The notes below the pieces were generated by a model. It saw only the letters and a list, made by a program, of their open reading frames with translations. It was not told the origin of the DNA and made no database searches. The position numbers were made by a program, and so were the translations under genes. This document shows, one piece after another, positions 1 through 11,568 of a stretch of 32,111 bases of DNA. The first letter of the stretch is position 1. Each line of letters starts with the position of its first letter. Source of the DNA: Plakobranchus ocellatus (lineage: Eukaryota > Mollusca > Gastropoda > Plakobranchidae); contig BLXT01003754.1 in NCBI GenBank assembly GCA_019648995.1, forward strand, positions 101,715-133,825, given 5' to 3'.

Positions 1-1486
1 AAAAAGAAAAACTAACCATGATGATTTGCCATCAATTTTTAAAACTATTCTGATGAACGTGTTTACGACTTAGCTTCTAGTTTGCCATCTGGAGTCATTT
101 AAGCCCTCGTAAGAAAAATAATGTGAACACCCTACTGTATTTTAACCATTATAGCGTGCAGGAGTTTTCACCCTATTTTATGAACGCGTCAATATATAAC
201 AAAATAATAATAATGGTCTCAATGTTCCTCAATTATTTTTCTGTGTGCTTGTGTGCGTGTGTTCACCTCCATTTTTCAGTTTTGAGGTTTCATAGTTGCC
301 ATTCATTTTTACACGTCTTTTGATTTGGTTTAGATTTTTGATTTTCTGAGTTCCCTGACATTCAGCCACTGTTGCTTTAAAAAAAACAAGTGGAAAAAAA
401 TGATCCTCCTTTCACAGAAAATTAATACTAAAAGTATTTAGAACTTCAAGAAAATCCTACCCCTTCCCTTTTCATTTACCCACACAGAAATTCCTACCAA
501 AAGCCCTGTAACTGTAATCTTTATTATATTTTTTAATGAAGTTAACATTCAGTTGCCTTTTTACTATATATTCCCATGTGTGTATGATTGAAAAAAAAAA
601 AGCTAGTGATTTCCAATTATAGCACTACGTTGTTGTTTTGTTTTCTTTTATTTTTCCTGAGCGGCTTTTACATACTCAAAATTTACGTCCCAGAGTGATT
701 TATCCTTGGATATTGATTTTTCAAAAATTTATTTAACTGAATGCAATTGCGTCACAATGCTGGTTTTCTCCGAAAAAAAGAAAAATAACTGAAAAGTTGA
801 AAAAGCCTTTTATCACAATTTGTATATGAATTGTAAACTGACACAGCGTTTGCGTTTGTCGGAATTGGTATAATATACTTGTATAATCTGAGTGTTATGT
901 TATCTTTATAGCACCGCTACTAAGAAAATTGATATTCATAGAATTAATTCAATTCTTGAGAAACATGTGTATGACGTTGACCAAAAAAAAAAAAATAAAA
1001 AGGAAATGTAATGAAAGGTGAAGAATAGTTTTTGGGAACGAAACTACGCTATCAAATCTTTTTCCTGCCCTTGCATGTAGCAAGTTGGACGTATCTTTTG
1101 TATCGTGTTTTATTAGATCTTTCAATTATAATCAATCATACGTTACAGCAGGCATCAAACGTTTTCATCTAAAAGAATTCTTTATAAATTAAATGTTTTT
1201 GAAAGAATTTTTAAAAAATCAAGAGCGGCTGTTTAAAAAGACAATTGCAAAGAATCAAATATTAGATTGAAATTCTTTACAAAAAATTGGCTTTGAAACA
1301 CAAAATGTAGAAGAAATAAGTCGTACTCCTACGAAAAGAAATTCGTATAATGTCCAATAAAATTAATATTGCACCCATTCTTAGCGCAATTACAATAGGG
1401 AGAGACCAAGGTATACCCTGCTCGAGCTTCTAAATTAGCAGTCTATACACGCGATACTCCAATTATTGTCTTTCACATATGTACAG
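1..1486. other. Intron (left-truncated) or upstream flank of the main gene
   Basis: This A+T-rich stretch has short A and T runs and no convincing coding frame. It ends in a pyrimidine-containing tract and a CAG-type acceptor at 1484-1486, directly before a very long GC-rich open frame. No start codon with a plausible first-exon context was found, so the 5' end of the gene is taken to lie left of the window. Confidence 0.6.
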
Positions 1487-3163
1487 CGACCATCAAGAGA
1501 TAGCTTACCCAGCCATCGCCACCGCTACCACACCATCACCACGCCCGCCAAACGCTTCCACTCCCTGCCTCCAACGGACCACCACTACAGCAGCATCGGC
1601 AGCAAGACATCTCTATCTCCCAGCACTGGCGCCATCATGCCGTACCGACGACCCCTGAGGAAACCTTCATCATCCTACCTGGACGATCTCCCTTCGCCTA
1701 CCTCTCTCCTCTCGTCTAAAATTTCGAGGTTTCTCAAAGGCTCGTCAGTGCCTCCTCGGCCTCTCTCAGGCAGTGTGGCCTCTAACATCTCATACAAGTC
1801 TAGCCTGAGCCACTTGCCTAGTGATGACATGCGCTCTCACATATCGTACTCAAACTACCTGCAAGACCCGGCCATGACGAGACTACTAGCCAAGCCCAGC
1901 TCGAGCAGCCATAACTCAGAATCATCTTTGTTATCTAAGTACAGAGCTCTCTCCTCGCCGTACGAATCTCGGGCTAGTACTGGCCGTGACTATAGTTATC
2001 TCGACGGTAGTGAAGGTGACGAGGACGAAGAGGATGGCTATGCATCTTACAAGAGGAAATACCATGTCGTTAAAGGTGCGACGACACCCCACTCTGATGA
2101 TGAGGATTACGAAAACGAAGAGGACTATGAACCTTACGGTACGTATTCGTGCCCTCGACCCTCTAACACTCCTCTGCTCAAACTAAGCTCATATGACGGC
2201 GAATATGACGGGTCTTATGACGCAGACATGGCAGAGATGTATGACTACGTGCCATTTGGCCCCTCCAAGCATGGCATATTTGAGTTGACCCACTTTGAAA
2301 GAGACCATGACAGTTACGCAGATGACAAACCCTCACATAGCACGATCCCTTACCTTCCCCCCGTTCCCAGTGTGACCCCCATGAGTTCTGACGTGTCCCC
2401 TGTAACCTCTGTGACCCTGCCCTCCCCTGTAATCGACTCCCTGGTCAGCAGCACGGCGGTAAAGTTTCGCCGCATCCTACAGGATTCGAAATCCACTCTG
2501 CCTGACTACAAAGATGCCAGTTTAGTGTTGAGCGTGGAAGGAAGCGCTGTGTCCGATGACGGCAAGAATCGCTATGGCTTCCGTTACTACCCGCCGCCCA
2601 TACCACTGAAAGGGGGCGGTGCCAGCCTCGGCTTAGACGAGCGGATTCTAGGAATTGTACCTCCAAGCTCTGGAACTAGTTCGGCAGATTCGTTCCTCAC
2701 AGGCTACCTGAACAGACTGCGCAATATCCGCGCTGAGGCTCGGGACCATGTTGAGAGGGGAGATTATGCCCGTGGCCGCAGTTTGCCTCCCCTAACTGAG
2801 CCCTCGACCTACCTATCCCGTTACAGCCCGCCGCCTCATTCTCCATACCAATACACTGATCGGCACACCTCTCCTTACACTTACACATCCCCTCCGTCTG
2901 TATCCCTGGCTACCCTGTCTCCCTACACCCACAGCACCATTCACGTTCCTGTTCACCTCGCAGGACGCGCCACCAGCGTGCCCGTCTCATCGTACCGCTC
3001 ACGAGCTCAGGATGGGCTGTCGCACCGAGTGGATGTGTACCCACTGGTGGAGAGCGAGGCACGCCTGCCGAGAGATCGTCAGCTTCAGCTACCCCTGGCT
3101 TCCCGTGGTGGCGCTGGGATAGCTCCTGACAAGCTTACTATGCTAGAGAAAATAAACATAAAG
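1487..3163 (+). CDS. Giant internal exon of a large Ser/Pro/Tyr/Arg-rich protein (559 codons)
   Basis: The exon is open from the acceptor at 1484-1486 to the donor AAG|gtaatc at 3164, exactly 559 codons, phase 0 at both ends. The frame stays open only about seven codons upstream of the acceptor and reaches a stop soon after the donor, which fits an exon. The peptide is low-complexity: a His/Ser/Pro-rich beginning, long Ser/Leu/Tyr stretches, acidic clusters at about 2008-2042 (GDEDEEDGY) and 2093-2140 (SDDEDYENEEDYEPYG), a more ordered-looking segment at about 2460-2570, then a Pro/Tyr-rich tail. Three R-x-x-S-x-P motifs are present (RFHSLP, RGRSLP, RATSVP). There is no signal peptide, membrane segment or known catalytic motif. 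I do not recognise the family. By composition it could be a cytoskeletal, scaffold or signalling protein, but that is inference. GC content is far above the surrounding introns. Confidence 0.88.
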
Positions 3164-4932
3164 GTAATCATGGTAGAAGCTTCATGCTTAAAAATAACGT
3201 AAAGGACATCCTTATGTTGTTAGACCAAAAAAAGGGGTTACTGTGCAATCTACAATCTTTTACACGTAGAGAATAATATGGAGAGATCGGACAATGTATA
3301 CATATAAATGTTAAAAAAAATAATACGATGCGATTCGAATAGTAGGTCTTACTTGTTTGAATGTTGTTTATCTTAAGAGGATAAAATAATCATAAATGTA
3401 TTGTATGAGTTATTATGATAAGGGATAAATGATTCTATGAAGACGTTGTGTTTTTCCATTTCTTGTAACTTGCATTCTTAGATAATGTTTTACGTCTTTC
3501 GTTTGCCGCCCCCCTTTTTTGTTTACTTTTTCGCATCGCTCTGTGAATGGTGTGTTTCGCTTCTTTAAGCCTGAATGAATTGGAGCGTTTGAAAAGAATT
3601 GAGAAAAACAATGTAAATTAGAGCAAAATCCAGCAAAGTTGAAAAGAGCGAAGGAAAGCAAAAATGGCCTTTATATAAAGTAGAACATTCAGTAAAGTAT
3701 TTTTCTAAGTACAATACATTAATACATTTTACTGCGTAAATGTTAGCTGTTGTAAAAATTTATGTCCTAAACTCTTTCGTTGTTTTAATGCTTTATAAAC
3801 CAAAATTTTCATGCGCTGTTATCCTATAATTTTTGCCCATTTTCTTGTGTTTCTTGTAACATTTTTTCCGCTCGTGTTTTGTCTTTGTAGGTCTTAAATT
3901 TCGCCTTATTTAAACTCAGCCTAACTCTCTATTTATTTATGATTTTTGTTTTGTCTTTCAAAATATTCCGGGTTCCCCATCGTAAATCTAACTTTGTCGT
4001 TGAGTGCGTATGCATGTTTTATTTATAGTCGCCAATAGCTTAGAGACTTTGAAGACAAGTTTAGGAACATTCAAAATTTATTATAATGGTTAAACATTAA
4101 ACAACATACAGTGTAATCGCAAAGACACGACCACATTTCATTTAAAAACTGCAGATTATTTTAAACGTAACTAAGTAGGTAATGTGAAAATCACTTTTAC
4201 GAGATTGCCTTCGAAAAATCCCGTGAAGCACTTTTCTTGAGATCTGTGGTGGACTTTTTATCTCAAAGTTTTACTGTTTGTCACGTGATTAACAAATTTT
4301 ATTCATCATGAATTTCGTAAGAATATTTCAGTCTTGCTGTCGACGTAGACAGAACGTTCTTCAGAGAGAGAGGTTGCTGCATATCCGCCATGGCTTTTGC
4401 CAACCGGATGAAGTCGAGTATTAGTGCTGAAATATTACATCGAATCTGCAATATATTGATGGATCGATTACATAACATTCAAAGTCTCTGTTTCGACAGG
4501 AGTTATTTAAAACCTTGCATGCCATTGTGCTATTAACGTCTGTCTTTTCTTTTGTACAAATTTGAGATTTAAAATCTGTTCTTTTGAGGAAACAACTGGT
4601 AAAAGGAAAAACATTATCAAAATAATTATTGAGTTTTAAAAAAACTTGGATTTTGGCCATTGTCTAGATAAGTTGTATAACATTTGTAGGAAAAATGGCA
4701 GGGAAAGTAAGAGGAGATAGATAGTTGGATGGCAAGAGAAAAGGGATGGGAGGAAAAGGGGGACATGATAAAAACAATACGTCACCTGAAAAGACCAAAG
4801 GTAAATTTCTGCTCATTTTTTTGTACAAAACACCCAGATGCCCTGCATTGTGTCTTTCAACTTTTTTTTTTCTATGCTTATTCTCTTGTTTTTCTTTGTC
4901 CCTTCATTTCTGTCTGTAAGCTTATTTCTCTT

Positions 4933-4947
4933 CCCCCCCCCNNNNCC

Positions 4948-4988
<41 letters not shown>
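4933..4988. repeat. Poly-C (with N4 gap) followed by a (TC)n microsatellite
   Basis: A C run at 4933-4941, N at 4942-4945, another C run at 4946-4958, then about 15 TC units to 4988. The Ns interrupt a homopolymer and probably mark an assembly uncertainty. Confidence 0.95.
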
Positions 4989-4989
<1 letters not shown>

Positions 4990-5311
4990 AAGTCTTTCTG
5001 TCTCTTTATGCTTTCCTCTCTTCTCCTCTCTTTCTCTTCCTCACTCTTTTTCACTTTGCTTAGGTATTTTACCTCTTTCAATGTTTTATCTAATTCACTA
5101 ATGTATGAAAAACTATTCATATGTGTCTGTACTTTGCCTGGTCTAAACAATAATATTAATAATACTTTAACCTCGTTGTTATATCTTTCGCTTTGATCGC
5201 ATGGTCATACTTTTTTTCTGAGCTTGTTGTGTCTGTAGCTTATTATATCATCAGAATCACAGAGAGCGAAATAAGCTGAGCTAAACTAATTGATTAACTC
5301 ATACCTCGTAA

Positions 5312-5559
5312 GTTTCTCCCATACGAGGAAAATCAAGTAAAGCAAAAGAAACTCCATTATTGGTAATAAGAAAAATAAGCCAAGACCGACAACCCGCAAA
5401 CGCCGACGCCCTCCGTACCGAAATGACCGTCCCGAGTTATGGTTCGTTATCTCAATGGATTCCGTCCATTGCGAGTATTGTACGTTGATGATCGGATTTG
5501 TAAAAACTTATTTTGCAAGCTTTTGTTTACCAATCTTTTGGTGGGAATTTTTTTTTTGA
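5312..5559 (+). other. GC-rich island with two overlapping coding-like frames, unassigned
   Basis: Inside an A+T-rich intron, about 5380-5480 is markedly GC-rich. One plus frame is open from 5312 to a TGA at 5486-5488 (58 codons, including QPANADALRTEMTVPSYGSL). A second frame, open through 5377 to a TGA at 5557-5559, reads basic and Pro-rich (PRPTTRKRRRPPYRNDRPE). A GT with reasonable donor context follows at 5480. No acceptor gives phase agreement with the neighbouring phase-0 exons, so it is not placed in the gene model. It may be an alternative exon, a fragment of a mobile element, or chance. Confidence 0.3.
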
Positions 5560-6742
5560 AACATGACAATAACAGCTGATGCTGTTTATATTTACACAAC
5601 GGTGGCTGAATAAAGGGTTTGTTGTTGAATGAAATCTTCCTATATGGAGTTTTGGTTTGGTCATTTGTCATCCTTCTTTCTCTCTCAGTTTTTGTTTCAT
5701 TTTGTTGAGCGTCTCCGTCTCATTTTGAAAAATTGATTTTTGTTATTTAAACTCTTTTACTTCCTCAGGAAAGGCTGTTATACGATTGATTGTCTGTTGT
5801 GTGTTAAAATATGTCACTAGGCATACATTGTTCTATTGCTATCTGATTTTGTTTTTATTGTTGCCAAATATATACATTTTATATAGTTCGCATATAACTA
5901 TCATTGTTCATAAACTGATCGTAGATTCAGCAACCCTTTGTTTTTAGCGTCTGCTTAACACAGCTTTAGTGTAGATCTACCAATTAATTTTCTTAATTTT
6001 TCTTCCCATGTTTTTTCTTAACCCCTAAGAGAATGAAAGTATGATTTCAAATCAACAGAACTGTCCAAAAAGTATCTTTAGAGGCTATAAATCCTTGTCT
6101 TCAACTGAAGAAAGATACAAATAAAACAAAAACAAATATACCAATAGTCGCTATGATATCCTTAGATTTGGATACAATACCTACTCAATTTCCCTGTCTC
6201 CATTTTCTTTCTACTGAAATATCAGTCCATGGTAAATATAACTTTTGTCTGCCCTATATTGACTATCTTTTTTACCCAGTGTACTTATCAATCGCCAACA
6301 CTTCAGAAATTTGGATTTTCATGAAAATATTTTGGAAGTAATTGGATATTTGATGCAATTGCCTTGTTAAAACTCTTATGCTTTTTATCGCAACTTCCCA
6401 TCTTTTATTCAGCCCTCCCGCTTCCCCCACATTCACATTCTTTTGAGGAGGGAACTTCTTGTTTCATAATATTATGATTTGCAATAACAGTTCAAAAAAT
6501 TATTATTCACCCTCTATTGTAATCTTAGCCTAGAAAAATAACGTTTTACTTTAACACTAGTGGCTAGATTCAATCTCATTATTTTCGCCAAAAACACTGC
6601 ATCAATTTCTCTCATCATTCTAAAAACATAAAAAAACCATATTCCCTTTGTATTTTTTCCTGTTCTTCCTTCATTCATCCCGTGTTATCCCGCTGTGCGG
6701 TGTACCCTAAATCCTCCTACACCCTCCCCTGCAATCCCCCAG

Positions 6743-7759
6743 GTGTCAACTGAAGTGCACACGACGCCCAAGTCTGCCGTGGTGAGCAGACGTGTGCGGG
6801 CCAGTACCGCTCCTCCTGCCCCCCGCCCGCCCCCGGGCTATCAGGCGCATGCGCAGAAGATCAAGGTAGCTATGGTGCGGCGCTCTGGCCCAGTGCTGGT
6901 TGCCCCAGCAACACGGTCCGCTTCGCCTGCTGTTTACCTTCCTCCTTCTGATGACCCAACCCCCCGCCCTGCCCCCTACTACTATGTCTACGTCCCCCCT
7001 GCTGACCTTGCTCGCCCTATTAATACCAAGTACCCTAGCTCTAGTCTAGCTAACCCTAACACGCCTGCCTCTAAGCCAGTCGTTCTCCAACAGGAAGCCG
7101 TGGACAAGACACCCTGGTACATCGAGCGCGCCGCTAGGGCGAGATCTGTAGCACTTGAGCCACCGGCATCCTCTAGGGCGGCTCGAGGTGCGTCTTTGCC
7201 CCCAAGCTCCAGCCACCACCACAAAAAGGTGCCACCTCTCACCCTGCCCCCAGAGCCGTTACCCACTTCGAGAATGAAGGCCTCCCGCCGCATGCCCCCT
7301 GCGTATGAGGCGGCAATGTTGAGGGCCCGGGCTCGCTCCTTGGATCGAGGAGGAACACTCGGAGCTGGCGCTGCCAAACCCGCACCTCATGGTGGCCCGG
7401 CCACCCAGCAGCTGTGGGCCCACAGGCCTGTCCAGCTCAGGAAAGATGCGGTCCTTGCGGCACGGGCTCGCGCTGACCCACGCAACCCGTACAGCGGGCA
7501 GATGCGGCGCGCCGCAAGCGAGCCGCGGCTGCTCGAACGCGGCGAAAACTCTCACCACTCTTACTACTACCCAACCCTCCCTGCGTCGCAAAAATTCTAC
7601 CAACGCGTACCGGACGCGAGAGAGAAGGCCATGCAGAGGCACCTTTACTCCCACAGGGGTCGCTTCGGGCCTGAGTCTAAACCACCCCGCCCCTCTCTGG
7701 CAGGTTTTCCTCAGGTCTACGTCCCTTGGACAGGTCCTGGGCCAAGTAACCGTGCTAAG
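6743..7759 (+). CDS. Second large exon: Pro/Arg/Ala-rich disordered segment (339 codons)
   Basis: The acceptor is a C-rich tract ending CCCCCAG at 6742 and the donor is AAG|gtgatt at 7760. Length is exactly 339 codons, phase 0 in and out, matching the preceding exon. Composition is Pro, Ala, Arg and Ser, with a Tyr cluster near 6975-7000 (APYYYVYVPP) and many basic residues. Three R-x-x-S/T-x-P motifs occur (RASTAP, RGASLP, RAASEP), plus related RARS sites. A more structured-looking part (KTPWYIERAARARS) is encoded near 7110-7150. GC content is well above the flanking introns. No known domain is recognised; the same biased composition as the first exon supports one protein. Confidence 0.88.
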
Positions 7760-7860
7760 GTGATTTTGCTCTTACAATTGCATCTCTTCAATTGTGTACG
7801 TTTTCTTTCAGAAAGTAGCCGTTCAGTTTCCGCTTAATTTCAAACCAAAAAAATAAAAAA

Positions 7861-7908
7861 TAAAAAATAAATAAATAAAATAATAATAATAATAATAATA
7901 ATAATAAT
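7861..7908. repeat. A-rich tract and (AAT)n microsatellite
   Basis: Irregular AAAT units grade into about nine uninterrupted AAT units. Confidence 0.9.
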
Positions 7909-8431
7909 CAGCGAAAAAGATCTAGACCTACTCATATTTTCCAGTTACATTTGAATTTTTATGATCTATTCTAAGTTTCTCTATGACGCTATTAAATGAT
8001 CAAATAGATAAAACAACGTTTTACAACGTTTGCAGCGCTGGGATTAAAGTTAACGTATGCTATACCTGGCAATAACTTTAAATAGCTCAAGGAACAAGTA
8101 TCAGAAGTAGCCTTGAACAAATCTGTGATAGATGTTGGGTTTTTATTTATTCTGTACCTTGAGAAATCACACCTAATTTATCTGAGCGGAATCTGAACTT
8201 GCTATCAACCATCCTTTCCTGTCACAAAGTATTAATGTTTCTGTTGTCTGACTACATAATATTTCCGCCATCTCATTCAGAACGCAGTTGTGCTTGTTGC
8301 AATGCATAGGTACTGAATTGTCGCCGCTAGCTCATTAGAACTATTATGGCTTACACTTTATAAAACAAGTTGTTTGTGTAATCTCTGTAAAACCACTTCT
8401 TTGTTAGATTTTTACTTGCATTAAACTCCTC

Positions 8432-8497
8432 ATCTCTCTCTCTCTCTCTCTCTCCCTCTGTCTCTGTCTCCGTCTCTCTCTTTCTCTCTCTCTCTTA
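8432..8497. repeat. Imperfect (CT)n microsatellite acting as a polypyrimidine tract
   Basis: About 60 nt of CT dinucleotides with a few G interruptions run directly into the TTAG acceptor at 8495-8498. Confidence 0.9.
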
Positions 8498-8498
8498 G

Positions 8499-8616
8499 GG
8501 CATGGTCGCCATCGATTCTACCCTGATATCTACAGGGTCTTCTCTGTTGACTGCTGAGTCGACTACCAACGCTGTGACCTGGAAAGGGCCCAAAAGCCCG
8601 ATATCACCTCCCAAAA
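8499..8616 (+). CDS. Small Ser/Thr-rich exon (118 nt)
   Basis: The acceptor CTTAG follows a long CT repeat and the donor is AAAA|gtaaaa at 8617. Entry is phase 0, matching the previous exon, and the peptide starts GMVAIDSTLISTGSSLL and ends PKSPISPPK. Exit leaves one nucleotide (A), which does not match the phase-0 entry of the next confident exon at 10526. Either a small exon of length 2 mod 3 lies between them, or this exon joins another acceptor such as 14957, or the 10526 exon belongs to a different transcript. The exon itself is well supported by splice sites and composition. Confidence 0.75.
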
Positions 8617-8624
8617 GTAAAATC

Positions 8625-8671
8625 TCTCTTTCCCACCTATCTCTATTCTCTCTCTCTCTCTTTATCTCTCT

Positions 8672-8708
<37 letters not shown>

Positions 8709-8712
8709 ATAT
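8625..8712. repeat. (CT)n microsatellite just downstream of the 8499-8616 exon
   Basis: An interrupted CT/TCTA tract. With the tract at 8432-8497 it flanks the small exon on both sides. Confidence 0.9.
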
Positions 8713-9663
8713 CTCTCCGCTATCTTCATTTCTCTCATTTTGCTACCAACACGTTTAGTCTAATAACATTGTTAGCCTGTTGGTTTCTTGCGGAACTGCT
8801 TCTTGTCTGTTGACATTGGATGCTCTTAAAAGTTGTTATCTTGTTCATGGAATGGTCTAGCTTTGCTTTTTAAGAAGGCCATGGAACTGTGTAAGCAAAA
8901 CCAGCTTGAAGATCGATGAAATGAATCGATGTCTTCAAACTAATCTTCGGAATGATTCTATCGCTAAAAAACCTCTTCTTAGTACATCTTTCAGCATTAC
9001 ACAAAGTAACAAACTTTTCTAGATATTTCTCTGCCTTACATATTGACAGTAATATTTGAATGCTCTTGTCTGTTTCTCTATCATAATAATTTAAACTTAA
9101 GCGCATGATTTTCTGGAAAAGATGGCCACCGAACATGTAACAAAAAGGTTCTATGAAACAGTCGCCACGAACAGCGATTTGTAGAAAAGATCGAAAAATG
9201 ACCTTTTTTTTTCTCTTAGCCGAAAGCAAGTTTATTTTTTTTTAATTATGGTTGCAATGAAATGGCGGAAATATTTGTGAACAAATTTCTGTTCGTATTG
9301 TTACAGTAAATAATCTTGAAAAAAAAAAATACAAACAACAAAATTTCAGAGACACACTTGGCCCAGGACCTTCCATGGACAGATGGCTTGCTGCCACCCA
9401 CTGAGACCAAGTTACACAACCCTCATTTCCCCTGACTTTTTGTGAAGTAAACATATTAAAAAAAAACAAAAAAAAAACAAAAAAAAAACACTTTGCATGT
9501 TGTTTTATTTTGTTTCATTTTTTACTACCTAAAATACCCGAATTTCATACTGAATATTAAGTAGACTTTGAAAAATAAATAAAAAAAAGGAAACTATCTC
9601 CATGCTTTACTGCGAGTAAAAGTGAAGATTCGAAATAACTGCGTGCAATCGGTTTTCGGTAGA

Positions 9664-9745
9664 CGGTCGGGCGTGCTCGGTGGCGGTCTTGGCTAATACT
9701 ACAGCTTTGTAGCAACACGTCTCGAGTTTGAATACCTTTTTTTTT
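9664..9745 (+). mobile_element. Degenerate tRNA-like / SINE-head relic
   Basis: An A-box-like sequence (tgctcggtgg, 9674-9683) lies 50 nt before a B-box-like sequence (gagtttgaatacc, 9724-9736), followed at once by a nine-T run that could act as a Pol III terminator. The stretch is GC-rich in an A+T-rich intron. No clean cloverleaf is evident, so a decayed tRNA-derived SINE head is more likely than a tRNA gene. Confidence 0.35.
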
Positions 9746-10525
9746 CTCATTTGCTCTCGGTGATCATCTGAGCGATTCTGATGAGCTTGTTTAGCTCTTT
9801 AACAGCCCTGTTCTTTTCTTGAATGTTTTATGTAAGGTATTATGTGTTTTATGAGCTTGTCTCGTTTACTAATGATAGCTTCATTCTCTGTGGTTAGCAT
9901 GAAAAAGTGACACTGGGGAAAAGATCGATGTGACTGAGAACAAAATCTCCTTTGAATATTTAGGAGACTGTCAGGATAACAGTCAAAAGTAGTAATAACT
10001 AATCAAATCCTTACCATCATCAAGATATTGTAGACAAAATTAATATATTCTCTAAGCGGTAAGTACGTTTTTTAAACCGAATAAGCATTAAACTTTCAAG
10101 ATTCAGATTTTGTTTTCTAAACTACCTTCAAAAAAATTGCAAAAAAAAAAAAAAAATCACAATTAAATACCAACATTTAATTCTCGCATGCTCATTAATC
10201 AACATAACTCGTATGAAAAGAGGGATTGAAAAGAGATTGTATGTTGCTAAATTTGAGCCAGGCTTGTCTTGTGAACTGACTTGGTGATGTTGCTTGCTTC
10301 AGAGCATCTTGATAACTTAATCTCATCTCTCGGATATAAATTTTGTGAAGCAAGAATAAGATTAAAAAAGAAATATTTGTGCCAATCGCTAAGCATCAGA
10401 TTGAATATTGCGGGGCATTGTGGGATAATATAGTCCTTGACCTGCTTATCTTTGACCTGAACTTGCCCTTGACTCCGAGAGAGTTGTTGTGTATACCTCA
10501 CTGTGTGTGACGCTCGCTCCACCAG

Positions 10526-10636
10526 GCGGCCATTATCGGCAGTAAGATGGAGCCCGAGGGCAAAGCCAGCAAGCGGGGCCCAAAGTCACAGTTTGCCCAA
10601 AAGAAGCTGAGAGACATGAAGTTCGATGATCTGCAG
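10526..10636 (+). CDS. Lysine-rich exon (37 codons), possible internal start
   Basis: The acceptor CACCAG ends at 10525 and the donor CAG|gtaaga at 10637 is strong. Length is 37 codons, phase 0 both ends, joining directly in frame to the 12940 exon. The peptide begins AAIIGSKMEPEGKASKRG and ends KKLRDMKFDDLQ. It contains an ATG at 10547 (AAGATGG), preceded in frame by an open stretch and then a TGA at 10508-10510, so this could also be the first coding exon of a shorter transcript. The phase conflict with the exon at 8499-8616 makes that alternative worth keeping. Confidence 0.75.
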
Positions 10637-11525
10637 GTAAGAGGGCTATTGAAGCGGATAGAATGAGAGGAGGGAAGGCAGGTATGACATGGCGGTGTGT
10701 TTACAGTTAGGGATGGCAAACACTGTAAAGAAGAAAGACTGGAAAAATGGCACGTTTTAGTTTTTGTTGCCACTCTTCCCTTCAGTTGAGTAAATCTAGG
10801 CTGTAGTCAGATCCTAGAAAATTATTTGAAAGTATTTTCTGTATCAAGGATTAAGTGTAAGACTTGTGTATAGGTCAGGTCTAGATACTTGTTTCCTTAA
10901 GCTGGGCTTGAGTTAATTTTTTGTTGATTGTATCAGTTTTTTTTTGTCTGTGTTGTTTGTGCATTTCACTTTGTGTCGCTCTTTCTTCTCGAGACCTTTC
11001 ACGCGTAATAACATTTTTTCGAGACCTTGCAAGACTGTTGCTTCGAAACAACTGCAGCAGCAACAACAAAACTAATGATATGGATTAGCTAACACCGGGC
11101 GTGTTGCGAAATGGCCAACCGCTGCCGATTGAAACCGAGCTTTTTTTCCCGCGGTTTTGTTTTATGTGGGTGCAAGGATGCCCTGATTCTCCCCCAGGAT
11201 TCAGGGTCCGTCAGATACACCTCCATGTGTCGGTGGATTCTCAAGCTTGCAATACTTGATGGTGGGTTCTGCTGGGAGGTTATGAACCTTTTCAGATACA
11301 CATGTCATTCGCTTATCGGATGTTTTTTTCTAAACCAACACTAGTCTTTATTTCAATCACAGAACGACTGGGCTAGAACAGAAGCAATGCATGTAAATGT
11401 ATGTACTCTGGAGTTTCTGTGACTTATTGATTGAAGCTGCCTTGAGTTTTGCTTCTTTCTATATCACATTATTTCTTAAGAACTTTTCAGTAAATTTTAT
11501 CGCTTAAAAAAACTTTACATACTCT

Positions 11526-11568
<43 letters not shown>

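Larger units (their letters stand above)
3164..6742 (+). other. Intron between exons 1487-3163 and 6743-7759
   Basis: This 3.6-kb A+T-rich intron is phase 0 on both sides. It holds a poly-C / CT microsatellite with a 4-base N gap (4933-4988) and an unexplained GC-rich island near 5380-5480, described separately. The rest shows only T-rich sequence and short chance open frames. Confidence 0.75.
7760..8498 (+). other. Intron with AAT and CT microsatellites
   Basis: This short 739-nt A+T-rich intron separates two phase-0 exons. It contains an A-rich/(AAT)n tract near 7850-7908 and ends in a long imperfect CT repeat that serves as the polypyrimidine tract of the next acceptor. Nothing else is seen. 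Confidence 0.8.
8617..10525 (+). other. Intron with CT repeat and a tRNA-like relic; possible hidden microexon
   Basis: It begins with a CT-rich microsatellite (8625-8712). A minus-strand open frame of 119 codons (9229 to 8870) has no recognisable motif and no compositional support. A tRNA-like relic lies at 9664-9745, and A-rich tracts near 9455-9490 and 10138-10156. Three short segments (8875-8888, 8983-9005, 9023-9048) have acceptor- and donor-like borders and the length class needed to repair the phase mismatch across this intron; they cannot be told apart from sequence alone. Confidence 0.6.

Noticed and set aside
6988..7763. Long open frames antisense to, or in another frame of, the second giant exon
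   Set aside because: They are shadows produced by the GC-rich coding sequence; the plus-strand phase-0 frame has splice sites and a consistent composition.
8870..9229. Minus-strand open frame of 119 codons
   Set aside because: It has intron-like base composition, no motif and no splice or promoter support. Such a length can arise by chance in 32 kb, and it overlaps the candidate microexons on the other strand.
11198..11261. Exon-like segment with a strong C-rich acceptor and a GT donor in the 10637-12939 intron
   Set aside because: It is 64 nt long and would break the phase-0 join between the exons at 10526 and 12940. The encoded peptide is unremarkable.
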